Numbered from the stretch's first letter, positions 17,371 to 27,391 are shown. The stretch: DNA of 64,000 nucleotides from an uncultured Pseudohongiella sp. (GCA_902531515.1 CACAEJ010000001.1:160078-224077); one strand, 5' to 3'. Notes: generated by a model from the sequence alone, not told the origin. Numbers and translations are program-made.

Positions 17371-18783
17371 ATGGAAAACAATATTCATTTTGCCAACATT
17401 GGTAACCTCTCTCGGGAATTAAAAAACAAGACAATTTCGCCGGTGGAGCTGGTTGAACATATGTTGAGTCGCATAGAGAGTGTTGATCAACGGCTCAACA
17501 GTTACGCAACAATTTGTGTCGACAGAGCAATCAGAGAAGCCAAGCAAGCGGAGAGAGAAATACTAGCCGGAGAGTACCGCGGACGACTTCATGGAGTGCC
17601 CTTGTCTGTAAAAGATCTCTGTTACACTCGAGGCATCCGAACAATGGGTGGTCTCAAAGTCCGAAAGAACTTTATTCCCACTTTTGATAGCACAGTGGTT
17701 AAGAAGCTAGGTTTAGCAGGCGCCGTTCTGTTGGGTAAAAGTGGCTCAACTGAAGGCGCATTGTCAGGCTATAACCCAGAGTTTAAAATTCCAAAAAATC
17801 CGTGGGGAGACGAATTGTGGGCTGGCGTCTCTTCTTCAGGGTCAGGTGTAGCAGTTTCGGCGGGACTTTGTTTCGGTTCTATCGGAACCGATACCGGCGG
17901 CTCTATTCGTTACCCTTCAATGGCAAATGGTGTGGTTGGTTTAAAACCAACTTACGGTGCAGTTTCACGTTATGGAGTTATGGAGTTAGCTCGAACACTT
18001 GACCATGTCGGCCCGCTCGCGCGGAGTGTCGAGGACGTTGCAATTTTATTTGACGCAATCAGTGGTAGAGATGAATTAGATCCGACATCCTTGCGGCAAA
18101 ATTTAGCTCCGATAAAGGATAGCTTGTCGTTGGATATCGAAGGTATGACGCTTGGCGTTGATTCCAACTATATTGAAAGTGGAACTGATCGCGGGTTGTT
18201 GTCGGCTATAGATGAAGTAATAGAGACTTTTAAGACACTTGGCGTGGGCATTGTAGAGGTTAAGATGCCAAGGTCAGACCCTCAAGAGTTGCGTGATTTA
18301 TGGTTACCGATAGCAGCATTTGAAGCCGCGAAAGCCCATAAAGAGACTTTCCCTTCAAAGGCTGATGATTATGGAGATTATTTAAGAGAGGTACTGGAGC
18401 ATGGTTTGGCTATGGAAGAGCGTGACTATTTAGATGCTCAGACGAAACGGAAAGAATACGCAATACACTTCGAAGCTCAATTAAAAAAGGTCGATGCGGT
18501 AATTTGCCCAGCTGGAGGTTTCGTCTTCGAGGTAGATGCTAAAGCGCAGTATGGAGATGAAGAAACAATGGCGAGTGTAATAAGGAATTTTCAGGGTCAG
18601 TTCACTATACCTTCGGATCTAATTGGTTCGCCAGCTATAGTCGTTCCTTGTGGCTTTTCTGATGATAAAAGGCCTTACACTTTTCAGTTGCTTGGGCCTA
18701 AGGTTTCCGAAGGAACGCTATGCGCCCTTGGGTACAAGTACGAGCAGCAATACGAATGGAATTTAAGACATCCAGATTTCTAG
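17371..18783 (+). CDS. amidase-signature family hydrolase
   Basis: Cytoplasmic amidase-signature enzyme, 470 residues, that hydrolyses an amide to acid plus ammonia or amine. The Ser-cisSer-Lys triad is readable as K81 (LSVKDL), S154 (AGVSSSGSG) and S178 (GTDTGGSIR). The glutamine amidotransferase role of GatA is unlikely because gatB and gatC are not adjacent. The start at 17371 lies directly after a terminator and has no clear ribosome site. The neighbouring GST follows 41 bases later on the same strand. Confidence 0.88.
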   Translation: MENNIHFANIGNLSRELKNKTISPVELVEHMLSRIESVDQRLNSYATICVDRAIREAKQAEREILAGEYRGRLHGVPLSVKDLCYTRGIRTMGGLKVRKNFIPTFDSTVVKKLGLAGAVLLGKSGSTEGALSGYNPEFKIPKNPWGDELWAGVSSSGSGVAVSAGLCFGSIGTDTGGSIRYPSMANGVVGLKPTYGAVSRYGVMELARTLDHVGPLARSVEDVAILFDAISGRDELDPTSLRQNLAPIKDSLSLDIEGMTLGVDSNYIESGTDRGLLSAIDEVIETFKTLGVGIVEVKMPRSDPQELRDLWLPIAAFEAAKAHKETFPSKADDYGDYLREVLEHGLAMEERDYLDAQTKRKEYAIHFEAQLKKVDAVICPAGGFVFEVDAKAQYGDEETMASVIRNFQGQFTIPSDLIGSPAIVVPCGFSDDKRPYTFQLLGPKVSEGTLCALGYKYEQQYEWNLRHPDF

Positions 18784-18824
18784 TAAATCTAAAAAATCAT
18801 AAATCAAAAATAGGATAGAGTATT

Positions 18825-19658
18825 ATGACCGACTATGTTCCACCCAACGTTTGGAAATGGGAAGAGCCGACTGGCGGAAAATTTGAGAGTATTAACAGAC
18901 CGACATCTGGGTCACAAAGGACTGTTGAACTTCCGACAGGTGAGCATCCTCTTCAACTGTATTCTCTAGCAACACCAAATGGCATCAAGGTGACAGTCTT
19001 GCTGGAGGAACTATTGGAACTTGGTCATGAAGGTGCAGAATATGACGCGTACCAGATCCGAATTACAGACGGAGACCAATTTGGAAGTGGCTTTGTAGAA
19101 TTGAATCCAAATTCAAAGATACCAGTATTACTCGATCGGACAACGAGTCCATCGACTCGCATATTTGAGTCAGGAGCAATACTCATCTACTTGGCAGAAA
19201 AATTCCAATCGTTTATACCCATCGATCTCGCTAGCAGAGCTGAGTGTTTATCCTGGCTTATGTGGCAGATGGGTTCCGCGCCTTATCTCGGAGGCGGGTT
19301 TGGACACTTTTATGCGTATGCGCCTAAGAAATGGCAGTACCCCATAGACCGCTATGCAATGGAGGTAAAACGGCAGTTGGATGTCTTAGATAAGAATCTA
19401 AGTGAGCGCAGCTATCTTTGTGGTGATGAATACAATATTGCAGATATTGCGAGTTACGCATGGTACGGAGCACTGGTACTTCACAATATTTATGAGGCGT
19501 CAGAATTTTTGGAAGTTTCCAGCTACAAAAATGTGGTTAGATGGGCGCGGGAAATAGAGCAGAGACCCGGTGTCATGAGAGGCAGAAGGGTGAACAAGAC
19601 TTGGGGACCAGAGGAATTGCGGCTAAAAGAGCGACATAGTGCTGGTGATTTTGATTAA
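18825..19658 (+). CDS. yghU: YghU-type glutathione-dependent disulfide-bond oxidoreductase
   Basis: Nu-class GST-like protein, 277 residues, near the length of E. coli YghU. The family's N-terminal extension (PPNVWKWEEPTGGKFESINRP at about 5-25, read in part) and PNGIKVTVLLEEL (about 51-63) precede a thioredoxin domain with NPNSKIPVL, then a helical domain with CGDEYNIADIASYAW (about 203-217). The family reduces disulfide-type organic substrates using two bound glutathiones. It follows the amidase by 41 bases, probably cotranscribed. Confidence 0.88.
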   Translation: MTDYVPPNVWKWEEPTGGKFESINRPTSGSQRTVELPTGEHPLQLYSLATPNGIKVTVLLEELLELGHEGAEYDAYQIRITDGDQFGSGFVELNPNSKIPVLLDRTTSPSTRIFESGAILIYLAEKFQSFIPIDLASRAECLSWLMWQMGSAPYLGGGFGHFYAYAPKKWQYPIDRYAMEVKRQLDVLDKNLSERSYLCGDEYNIADIASYAWYGALVLHNIYEASEFLEVSSYKNVVRWAREIEQRPGVMRGRRVNKTWGPEELRLKERHSAGDFD

Positions 19659-19760
19659 TCTTTACGACGGTCCAATATATCTGGACATGTTGGATATTTG
19701 AGGGTAATACTCATTATTACACAGATAGATACTAATACGTAAAAGGGGATAGGTTACAAA

Positions 19761-20519
19761 ATGAAAAGACATACACTTGTGATGACAGTTTTACTGTTTT
19801 TGTCGCCCGCAATTGCTTTCTCCCAATTTTCTTCGATTCAGAGGAAGGTGCAAGAGGTTATGGCAATGGACCATCGGACTGAGGCCGAATTAGCGAGAGA
19901 CGCAGATAGAGATCCTGTGAATGCGATTGACTTTATGGGCTTGGAAGCGGATATGACCGTCATCGAATTCATTCCAGCAGCCCAAGCATATTACACTAAG
20001 ATCCTGGGCCCGGTGCTTCGAGACAATGGGCACTTGATGGCAATTGATACTCAGGGCACTTTCGATCGTTGGGGAGATTGGATAGAGATGCCAGAGATGG
20101 GTATGGTTCATCCAATACCAATTGATAATCAATATAATATGGATGAAGGTCGCTACATGCCCGGCGAAATCAACTTCGGGGTTCCTGACGGAACGGTAGA
20201 TAAATTTCTTTATATTCGTGAGTATCATAACTTTAATGCAGCAGACAAAGCGCGCATCAATGCGAAGGCGTTTGGGGCGCTTAAATCTGGTGGTGAGTAT
20301 GTAATTATCGATCACACCAAGAGGCATATGGAGGTCGTGAATGGACCCAATGGCAGGCGAGAGGATCCGGTATCTGTCATCTATGAAGTGCAACAAGCAG
20401 GGTTCGTTCTCGACAGAGTGTCAGACATGTTCTACCAGGAGAGCGACGACCTTTCTCAGGAAGTTGGTCAAATACCGAACATGACTGATCGATTCTTTTT
20501 GGTTTTCAGAAAGCCATAG
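19761..20519 (+). CDS. exported methyltransferase-like protein (COG4798-like) with degenerate SAM motif
   Basis: 252 residues with a Sec signal peptide (MKRHTLVM, hydrophobic core, cleavage near AFS, about 21). The rest follows the COG4798 class of predicted methyltransferases: RDADRDP (about 46-52), then strand VIEF and helix YYTKILGPVLRDNGHLMAID. The glycine-rich SAM loop usual after the first strand is replaced by IPAAQA (about 72-77), with no glycine. Export and loss of this loop make SAM-dependent methyl transfer uncertain. GEYVIIDHTKR (about 178-188) keeps the later core strand. A terminator follows at 20546. Confidence 0.72.
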   Translation: MKRHTLVMTVLLFLSPAIAFSQFSSIQRKVQEVMAMDHRTEAELARDADRDPVNAIDFMGLEADMTVIEFIPAAQAYYTKILGPVLRDNGHLMAIDTQGTFDRWGDWIEMPEMGMVHPIPIDNQYNMDEGRYMPGEINFGVPDGTVDKFLYIREYHNFNAADKARINAKAFGALKSGGEYVIIDHTKRHMEVVNGPNGRREDPVSVIYEVQQAGFVLDRVSDMFYQESDDLSQEVGQIPNMTDRFFLVFRKP

Positions 20520-20545
20520 AGACGATTTTTATGTTGGTTCCGAAA

Positions 20546-20576
20546 GCCTTAATGTGATCTGCATTAAGGCTTTTTT
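20546..20576 (+). terminator. rho-independent terminator
   Basis: Perfect 9-base stem GCCTTAATG (20546-20554) with CATTAAGGC (20562-20570), 7-base loop, then six T. It ends the transcript of the methyltransferase-like gene 26 bases after its stop. Confidence 0.92.
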
Positions 20577-20639
20577 GTTAGCGTAACAATTAGTCTCTCA
20601 CGCAACCGGATAGTCTTTATCACACTTTGAGGTAATAAA

Positions 20640-21818
20640 ATGAGAAGAAGATCTTTTTTGCAAACAGCCGCGGTTGGACCGTTGTTTCTCAATCCGAGCG
20701 AGATATTTGCACAGGAATTCGACCTAATAATAAGGGGTGGCAGAATAATTGATCCGTCATTGAATCTCGATACTGTTGCCGATATAGGCATTGTGAACGG
20801 GCAAATACATAGAATCGAATACGAGATTGGTGCAAATGCGAGTGAAGAAATTAATGCCGCTAACAAAATTTTAATGCCAGGTCTGCTTGATATTCATGCT
20901 CACTACGGCCAGGATGACCAGGGGCCTCATATATGTTTATCCGATGGTGTTACTGGGTGGGTAGATGCAGGGTCGGCCGGAGCCGACAACATCGAGGAAA
21001 TTGTTGCAGTTGCGCGATCTGCACCCCAACCAGCCCGTATTCTTTTGAATATTGGAAGGCGCGGTGTCATTCCAGAAGGTGATACGGCGGACATGTCTCT
21101 GGCGAATGTTGAGGTAGCGAAGGCGGCTATTGCCCGTAATTTAGATTATGTTGTTGGTGTTAAAGCACGTTTGACGAGTGGCGTGACAGCGAACGATATC
21201 ATCGTAATACGGCGGGCACAGGAAGTCGCAAGCTATTTTGATTTGCCTCTCATGATCCACATGGGGCAATCGGACTCATCCATGGCGTCGTTATTGGCCG
21301 AGTTGAAGTCGGGAGACGTGGTGACTCATATGTATGCCCCTCCACCTAACGCGATCATAGATGAAGAAGAGCGTATATTTCCGGAGGTGCTTGAAGCGAG
21401 GAGGCGGGGTATATGGTTTGATGTTGCCAATGGACGTTCCGATCACCTTCGCTGGGATACCTTTGACGCCATAATGGCAACCGGGTTTTGGCCAGATACC
21501 ATCTCTACCGACGGATTCTCGACAAGTCGAAGCGCGCCCAGTGTTCGTGACTATCCGAACGTTATGTCAAAATTTTTAAACTTCGGGATGGACTTAAATT
21601 CGGTGGTTGCAGCTTCCACACTTGCACCTTCAAGAGTTTTCCCTTTTTTGAGAGATAAAGGGACTTTGAATATTGGTGCTCCAGCGGATATAGCAATCCT
21701 TGAATTGCGAGACGGGAATTTTCAATTTGTTGATAATTATGAAAATGTGAGAAATGGCACTCACAGATTGTTTCCTTTTGAAACTATTTTAGCTGGAAGA
21801 AAGGTTCCCAGGGCATAA
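20640..21818 (+). CDS. exported amidohydrolase (dihydroorotase-like deacetylase family)
   Basis: Metal-dependent amidohydrolase, 392 residues, of the family that includes the EF_0837/Atu3266 deacetylases. The signal (MRRRSFLQTA, short hydrophobic core, cleavage near IFAQ, about 25) is Tat-like. The metal site is readable: H86-A-H88 in DIHAHYG, a carboxylated-lysine candidate in VVGVKARLTSG (about 177-187), His in MIHMGQSD and VVTHMYAPP, and the catalytic Asp in STDGFSTS (about 287-294). Such enzymes cleave N-acyl or O-acyl groups; the substrate here is unknown. GAGG lies 8 bases before the start. The 267 bases after it hold no gene that I can see. Confidence 0.85.
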   Translation: MRRRSFLQTAAVGPLFLNPSEIFAQEFDLIIRGGRIIDPSLNLDTVADIGIVNGQIHRIEYEIGANASEEINAANKILMPGLLDIHAHYGQDDQGPHICLSDGVTGWVDAGSAGADNIEEIVAVARSAPQPARILLNIGRRGVIPEGDTADMSLANVEVAKAAIARNLDYVVGVKARLTSGVTANDIIVIRRAQEVASYFDLPLMIHMGQSDSSMASLLAELKSGDVVTHMYAPPPNAIIDEEERIFPEVLEARRRGIWFDVANGRSDHLRWDTFDAIMATGFWPDTISTDGFSTSRSAPSVRDYPNVMSKFLNFGMDLNSVVAASTLAPSRVFPFLRDKGTLNIGAPADIAILELRDGNFQFVDNYENVRNGTHRLFPFETILAGRKVPRA

Positions 21819-22085
21819 CATGCCAATTAACTTTAATCCAAGAACTATTAAACACTATTACAGGAACAACAATTGTTTTGAAAGAAAGATCTATTAAGAG
21901 GTAATAAAAGTGAAGCTCGATTAACAGAGCTGGTTGTTTGCTTCTTTGTGCTGTTTTTGAATCACCGGTAGTATCTAAATTTGATTCAAGGGGTATTAAA
22001 GCATTTTTCTACACTAATTAAGCCACAAAAACTGGCGTCTTTTGCAGGTTTTAGCTACTATTAAAAGAAAAAAGAGAGTAGGAAT

Positions 22086-24497
22086 ATGAGCCTACCTAAT
22101 TTTAAAAAGTTCTTAATCTTCCTTGTTTTAGGGTTAATGGCATGCGGAAGTGATGAGTCTGCAGGCCCCAAATCGCCTGATACCTCTGAAATATCGATAG
22201 CCCCCCACTCAAACGAGACCGAGGATCTCCTGACTGCCGCCGATATTCAGGCCGTAATTAATCAGTATTGTGTTGTGTGCCATAATGGGGCGCTCGCAAC
22301 AGCGGGATTGAATCTTGCAGAAGTAAATATAGAAAACGTCTCAGCAAACCCCGCAGTCCTCGAAAAAATCATACGAAAATTACGGGCAGGGACCATGCCC
22401 CCTCTGGGCATGCCGGCTCCCTCGGACTCTGATCGTTTTGCGATGATAGGTTGGTTAGAAAATAATCTGGACCAGTTCGCAGTGGAAAATCCGAACCCTG
22501 GTCGAACTGATACGCTGAGGCGCTTAAACAGAACAGAATATGAAAACGCGATTCGTGATTTGCTAGCACTTGAAATTGATGGCGCTGCTTTACTGCCTCC
22601 CGATGAAAGTGGGCACGGGTTTGATAATGTTAACGTAGGGGATTTGCCTCCTGCTTTACTCGATCGTTATATTTCTGCTGCTCAAAGAATTGGTAAATTG
22701 GCTGTCGGAGCTACTCAATTGTCGGTGGATAGTGAAGTGATCAATGTTCCACCTGATCTAACGCAAGAAGATCACATAGATGGTTTGCCTATAGGCACTC
22801 GCGGAGGAATCGCATTTCCTTACACCTTCTCTAGAGACGGTGAGTATGATATCCAGGTTAGATTGGCGCGCAACAGGACTGGGAATATAGGTGGACTGCG
22901 CAACTCTAGAGCGCAACCTTTAGAGTTACTTGTGGATCGAGAGGTGGTAACAACATTTATGGTGGTTCCCCCGGAGGGCATCGATCACTCGCAAGTAGAT
23001 AAGAATTTTATCTCTCGTGTTCCAATAACTGCGGGTCCTCACAAAATCGGTGTCACGTTTCCGAAAATTTCTGATTCACTCATAGAGAGCGAGCGGCAGC
23101 CACTAGAGGCACGTTTTAACGAAACACGACACCCTAGACAAAACCCTGCAGTTTTCCAGGTGACGATTACCGGACCTTTTGAGTCAAAAAGTGCTGGAGA
23201 TACACCGAGTCGGAAGCAAATATTTTCCTGCCAGCCTGAAGCGACTTCTGAGGAGTTCGCGTGTGCGCAGGAAATTATCGCTACGATTGCTAGACGAGCA
23301 TATCGACGAGTGATAACACAGGAGGATATTTTCACTCCTCTAACTCATTTCGAAGATGCTCGAAAGAGACTAAATTTTGACGAAGCGATTGGCAATTCTA
23401 TTAGCGCAATATTGATGAATCCAAATTTTTTGTTTAGGGTTGAACTGCCGCCGGAAAATCTACAAGGCGGAGAGATCTATAGTATTAGCGATGAACAATT
23501 AGCGTCACGTCTCTCATTTTTCCTTTGGAGTAGCATTCCGGATAATGAGCTTCTCAGATTAGCTGAAGAGCGCAGGCTAAGTGACCCAGATATTTTGAGA
23601 GCGCAAGTCTTTCGGATGTTATCCGACAAGCGCTCTGAAAACTTGTCGAAAAACTTTGCGGGACAATGGCTACAGTTAAGAAATCTAGAAGCATTTAATC
23701 CCAATATTCGAGATTACCCAGATTTCGATGATAATCTTCGGCAAGCAATGCGAAAGGAGACCGAGTTATTTATCGACTATATCGTAAGGGAAGATAAGAG
23801 TATCTTGGAACTTCTTCAGGCGGATTATACATTTTTGAATGAAAGATTAGCTAAACATTATAGTATCGACAATATCTACGGAAGCCGATTTCGACGTGTT
23901 GAGCTGGGAAAAAACAGTGATCGAGGTGGATTGCTAAGACAGGGAAGTGTGCTGTCAGTCACATCTTTTGCCAATCGAACTTCACCGGTAGTAAGGGGAG
24001 TATGGGTTCTCGATAATATTTATGGGGCACCTCCCCCTCCACCACCTCCGAATGTGCCGGCTTTAGAGGAGACTGCTGTTGCAGCTTCTCTGCCAATGCG
24101 AGAGCGACTAGCAGCGCACCGAAACAACCCAGCTTGCGCGAATTGCCACAATAATATAGATCCAGTTGGTTTCTCGATGGAAAATTTCGATGCGGTAGGC
24201 AGATGGAGGGATAATGAGGGTGATCACCCAGTGGATGTTGCTGGCGGTTTGCCTGGGACTGAACCTTTTGAGGGGATTGCAGGATTAGAAGCAGGGTTGC
24301 TTAGCAGGCCAGAGTTGTTTGCTGACACATTAACCGAAAAATTAATGACTTTCGCGTTAGGGCGCGGCACTGAGTATTTCGATGCGCCGGTCATACGACA
24401 AATTGTACGCGATGCTAAATCTACGGGGTATCGTTTTTCTTCAATTGTATTAGGAATTATAGAAAGCACTCCGTTTCAAAAGAGGGTTTCTTTATGA
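22086..24497 (+). CDS. DUF1592-type multi-domain cytochrome c lipoprotein (PSCyt1/DUF1587/DUF1592/DUF1588/DUF1585)
   Basis: 803 residues. A lipobox (GLMAC20) makes it a lipoprotein. Order: a planctomycete-type cytochrome c domain with C62-V-V-C65-H66, a DUF1587 stretch with RLNRTEYENAIRDLL (about 145-159), a carbohydrate-binding-like region (about 215-365), DUF1592 with LASRLSFFLWSSIPD (about 470-484), DUF1588 with GVWVLDNIYG and a run of prolines then a second haem-type site C684-A-N-C687-H688, and DUF1585 with LMTFALGRG near the end. The family is common in Planctomycetes and some proteobacteria; its function is unproven, probably redox steps in extracellular polymer use. It overlaps the DUF1552 gene by 4 bases. 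Confidence 0.9.
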   Translation: MSLPNFKKFLIFLVLGLMACGSDESAGPKSPDTSEISIAPHSNETEDLLTAADIQAVINQYCVVCHNGALATAGLNLAEVNIENVSANPAVLEKIIRKLRAGTMPPLGMPAPSDSDRFAMIGWLENNLDQFAVENPNPGRTDTLRRLNRTEYENAIRDLLALEIDGAALLPPDESGHGFDNVNVGDLPPALLDRYISAAQRIGKLAVGATQLSVDSEVINVPPDLTQEDHIDGLPIGTRGGIAFPYTFSRDGEYDIQVRLARNRTGNIGGLRNSRAQPLELLVDREVVTTFMVVPPEGIDHSQVDKNFISRVPITAGPHKIGVTFPKISDSLIESERQPLEARFNETRHPRQNPAVFQVTITGPFESKSAGDTPSRKQIFSCQPEATSEEFACAQEIIATIARRAYRRVITQEDIFTPLTHFEDARKRLNFDEAIGNSISAILMNPNFLFRVELPPENLQGGEIYSISDEQLASRLSFFLWSSIPDNELLRLAEERRLSDPDILRAQVFRMLSDKRSENLSKNFAGQWLQLRNLEAFNPNIRDYPDFDDNLRQAMRKETELFIDYIVREDKSILELLQADYTFLNERLAKHYSIDNIYGSRFRRVELGKNSDRGGLLRQGSVLSVTSFANRTSPVVRGVWVLDNIYGAPPPPPPPNVPALEETAVAASLPMRERLAAHRNNPACANCHNNIDPVGFSMENFDAVGRWRDNEGDHPVDVAGGLPGTEPFEGIAGLEAGLLSRPELFADTLTEKLMTFALGRGTEYFDAPVIRQIVRDAKSTGYRFSSIVLGIIESTPFQKRVSL

Positions 24498-25837
24498 TTA
24501 TTACTAAAAAAGCACTTCCGAGACGTACTTTTTTGCGTGGAACAGGGGCAGCTATCGCTCTTCCTCTTCTAGACGCCATGATTCCAGCCGCAACGGCATG
24601 GGCCGATACACCGGCAAAACCGAAGTCAAGGTTGGGTTTTGTGTTTGTGCCTATGGGAACGGACCACGCTCGATGGACACCTCAAGGAGGAGAGATACTC
24701 GATCAGTTAACGCCTATATTGAGTCCATTGGAATCTGTGAAGGATAAAGTGACTGTGGTAAGTAACTTAGAGTTGCAACAGTCATATCCCGGCACACATG
24801 ATACTTCAAATTCAGGTTTTCTAAGCGCCGCTTTTGCCAAGCATACGGAAAGTTCTGACTACCATTTGGGTACTACGGTAGATCAGCTTGCGGCAAAGCA
24901 GATTGGACAAGAGACTCGTTTGGCGTCTTTAGAGCTGTCAATGGATATTAATCCGTTAGCAGGTGTTTGCAACAATGGCTACGCTTGCGTTTATCAAAAT
25001 AATCTCTCTTGGTCCTCGTCGACTACACCATTACCTTCGGAAGCCCATCCTCGATTAGTATTTGAGAGATTATTCGGAGAAGGGGGAACTAGTCTAGAAA
25101 GAGCCGAGTTACTGAAATCTCGAGCTAGTCTCCTAGATAGTTTTAATGAAGACATCAGTAAGTTAAAACAAAAGGTTGGAGCCAGTGACAAGAACCGAGT
25201 GGATAAGTACCTTGAGACCATCCGAGAAATAGAGAGACAAATTCAGCGTACGGAGGCGACTGATACTGAGGAGTTTGTTTCTGATATTGAAAGTCCAGTC
25301 GGAGTGCCAGCTGAGTTTGGAGATCACGCGCGTTTACTTTACGACATGCAGATCTTAGCATTGCAGGCAGACATAACGCGCGTAATAAGCTTTCAATTTA
25401 CTCGGGAGTTAAATAACAGAACTTATCCTCAAATTGGGGTACCTGAGCCTCATCATCCAACAAGCCACCACGGAAATGATCCGGTGAAAGTTGAGAAAAT
25501 CGCGAAAATAGGACAGTACCATATGACTTTTTTTGCTGAATTTCTTGAAAAACTGAAGATGACCCCAGACGGAGATGGTTCGCTTTTGGATAATACAGTG
25601 TATCTTTATGGTAGCGGCATGGGCAATCCGAGCCTACATGATCATGTGAATTTACCTATTCTTGTTGCTGGGGGTAAAAACACAGGATTACGTGGCGGAC
25701 GACATATTCGTTATTCTAAAGGTACGCCTCTTGCTAACTTGCATTTGACGCTATTAGATCGAGTTGGTGTGCAATTAGAGTCATTTCAGGATAGCACTGA
25801 TAAGGTAGAAACGCTGTTCGATTACGTCCCCGTCTAA
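24494..25837 (+). CDS. exported DUF1552 family protein
   Basis: 447 residues, full length for DUF1552, with a Tat-type signal (PRRTFLRGTGAAIALPLLD at 9-27, cleavage near AWA). The family feature GFVFVPMGTDHARWTP (about 48-63) and the C-terminal LYGSGMGNPSLHDHVNLPILVAGG region (read in part, about 373-396) resemble the alkaline-phosphatase/sulfatase-like fold of DUF1501 relatives. It almost always pairs with a DUF1592 protein, and here the two overlap by ATGA. Likely an exported partner of that cytochrome; biochemical role unknown. Confidence 0.9.
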   Translation: MIITKKALPRRTFLRGTGAAIALPLLDAMIPAATAWADTPAKPKSRLGFVFVPMGTDHARWTPQGGEILDQLTPILSPLESVKDKVTVVSNLELQQSYPGTHDTSNSGFLSAAFAKHTESSDYHLGTTVDQLAAKQIGQETRLASLELSMDINPLAGVCNNGYACVYQNNLSWSSSTTPLPSEAHPRLVFERLFGEGGTSLERAELLKSRASLLDSFNEDISKLKQKVGASDKNRVDKYLETIREIERQIQRTEATDTEEFVSDIESPVGVPAEFGDHARLLYDMQILALQADITRVISFQFTRELNNRTYPQIGVPEPHHPTSHHGNDPVKVEKIAKIGQYHMTFFAEFLEKLKMTPDGDGSLLDNTVYLYGSGMGNPSLHDHVNLPILVAGGKNTGLRGGRHIRYSKGTPLANLHLTLLDRVGVQLESFQDSTDKVETLFDYVPV

Positions 25838-25852
25838 CTATGGGAGATAGCT

Positions 25853-27391
25853 ATGTTAAATACTAAAAGCTATATTAAGAATGTCATATCAGTGATTCTT
25901 GCATCTTTGAGCCTTTATTGTTTTGCTGCATCAGCGAACGAGTCAAATCTAGCCGACGCCGTTGAATCTCAGGACCACCAAGTTATAGGTAGGCTATTGG
26001 ATCGTCGGGCTGAGGTTAACTTACCGCAAGTCGACGGTATGACGGCTTTGCATTGGGCCGTTTATTATGACGATCTCGAATTGGCTGGAAAACTCCTGTC
26101 AGCCGGTGCAAATGCTAATGCGGAAAACCGATACGGTGTTTTGCCTCTTAGCTTAGCTGCAATAAACGCAAACAATGAAATGGTGGAGCTTTTAATTTCC
26201 GGTGGAGCTGAAGTCAACAGCACCATGGCTGGAGGTGAAACCATATTAATGATTGCATCAAGAACTGGCAACAGCGGAGCAGTTAACGCATTACTCTCAG
26301 CTGGAGCTGATCCAAATGCAGAGGACGAAAAAGAACAAACGGCTCTTATGTGGGCTGCTGCAGAGGGCCACAAAAAGGTGGTTGAGGTACTGATAGGGGC
26401 AGGTGCGGACATAAATCATATATTAGGGTCGGGCTTTACGCCGCTGTTCTTCGCCGTTCGAGAGGGAAACATAGATGTTTCACTAGTTTTGATAGAGGCA
26501 GGTGCCGATATCAACGCTATTTTGAGTCGTCGGGCAGAGCGGACTCAACGTGCTGGTAATAATGCGAGTGAGCAAGCAGTCAATCAAGGTTTAAGCCCCT
26601 TACTTTTGGCTGTCCGCAATGGACATTTCGAGCTTGCTATAGAGTTGGTAAAAAAAGGCGCTGACCCGAATGACATGCGCTCCGGCTTTACTCCTCTGCA
26701 TACAATGAGTTGGGTAAGAAAGCCTGACTCAAGTGATAGAGGTGATCCTTCACCACTTGGTTCTGGAAATGTTAGCGCGCTCGAATTTGTTAAAGAGATT
26801 GTAGAACTGGGTGCTGATGTTAATCTGCCGCTTAATGAGGGAGCGCCACGTCAACCTAATTCTGCATCGCGAATTGAGAGCGGTGGTTCAACGGCTTTTC
26901 TTTTGGCGGCTGATCGCGCAGATGTTCCTTTAATGAAAGCATTGTTGCATCTGGGTGCTAACCCCTTCTGGACCAATCTTAATAGCACTACACCCTTAAT
27001 GGCCGCGGCCGGCTTGGGTACTGCTGCTCCTGAAGAGGAAGCAGGGACGGAGGAAGAAGCTATTGAAGCGACTAAGCTGCTGCTCGAACTCGGTGCAGAT
27101 GTAAATGCCATTAACGAAAGGAATGAAACCCCGATGCACGGGGCCGCTATGGGAATGTTCCCAAGGGTGGCGACTTTGTTGGCAAAAAGTGGCGCAGATC
27201 CAGTACGCTGGGATGTAAAAAACTATCGAGGGTGGACTCCCCTATTCATAGCTGAGGGTTATCGATATGGATTGCCCAGGCCTTCTCGTCCAACTATTGA
27301 AGTAATTTCAAATTTAATGAACGATGCGGGCTTAGCAACAGACGGGGAAAGACCCGAGGTAATTGATATTTATGAGGCTCCGCCAGATTAG
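25853..27391 (+). CDS. exported ankyrin-repeat protein
   Basis: 512 residues with a signal peptide ending near ASAN (about 30). At least nine ankyrin repeats are visible, for example GMTALHWAVYYDDLELAGKL (about 62-81), QTALMWAAAEGHKKVVEVL (about 162-180) and ETPMHGAAMGMFPRVATLL (about 424-442), each ending in an aGAdvN-type turn. Insertions after the sixth and eighth repeats (about 220-240 and 395-405) break the stack. A good GGGAG site precedes the start. It follows DUF1592-DUF1552 by 15 bases, so it is probably part of the same operon and acts as a periplasmic binding scaffold. Confidence 0.9.
   Translation: MLNTKSYIKNVISVILASLSLYCFAASANESNLADAVESQDHQVIGRLLDRRAEVNLPQVDGMTALHWAVYYDDLELAGKLLSAGANANAENRYGVLPLSLAAINANNEMVELLISGGAEVNSTMAGGETILMIASRTGNSGAVNALLSAGADPNAEDEKEQTALMWAAAEGHKKVVEVLIGAGADINHILGSGFTPLFFAVREGNIDVSLVLIEAGADINAILSRRAERTQRAGNNASEQAVNQGLSPLLLAVRNGHFELAIELVKKGADPNDMRSGFTPLHTMSWVRKPDSSDRGDPSPLGSGNVSALEFVKEIVELGADVNLPLNEGAPRQPNSASRIESGGSTAFLLAADRADVPLMKALLHLGANPFWTNLNSTTPLMAAAGLGTAAPEEEAGTEEEAIEATKLLLELGADVNAINERNETPMHGAAMGMFPRVATLLAKSGADPVRWDVKNYRGWTPLFIAEGYRYGLPRPSRPTIEVISNLMNDAGLATDGERPEVIDIYEAPPD

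Noticed and set aside
17371..18783. Idea that the amidase is GatA
   Set aside because: No gatB or gatC beside it, and the neighbours are catabolic.
19890..20396. Minus-strand open frame of 168 codons opposite the methyltransferase-like gene
   Set aside because: Low-complexity Ile/His/Arg-rich product without motif or ribosome site; antisense shadow.
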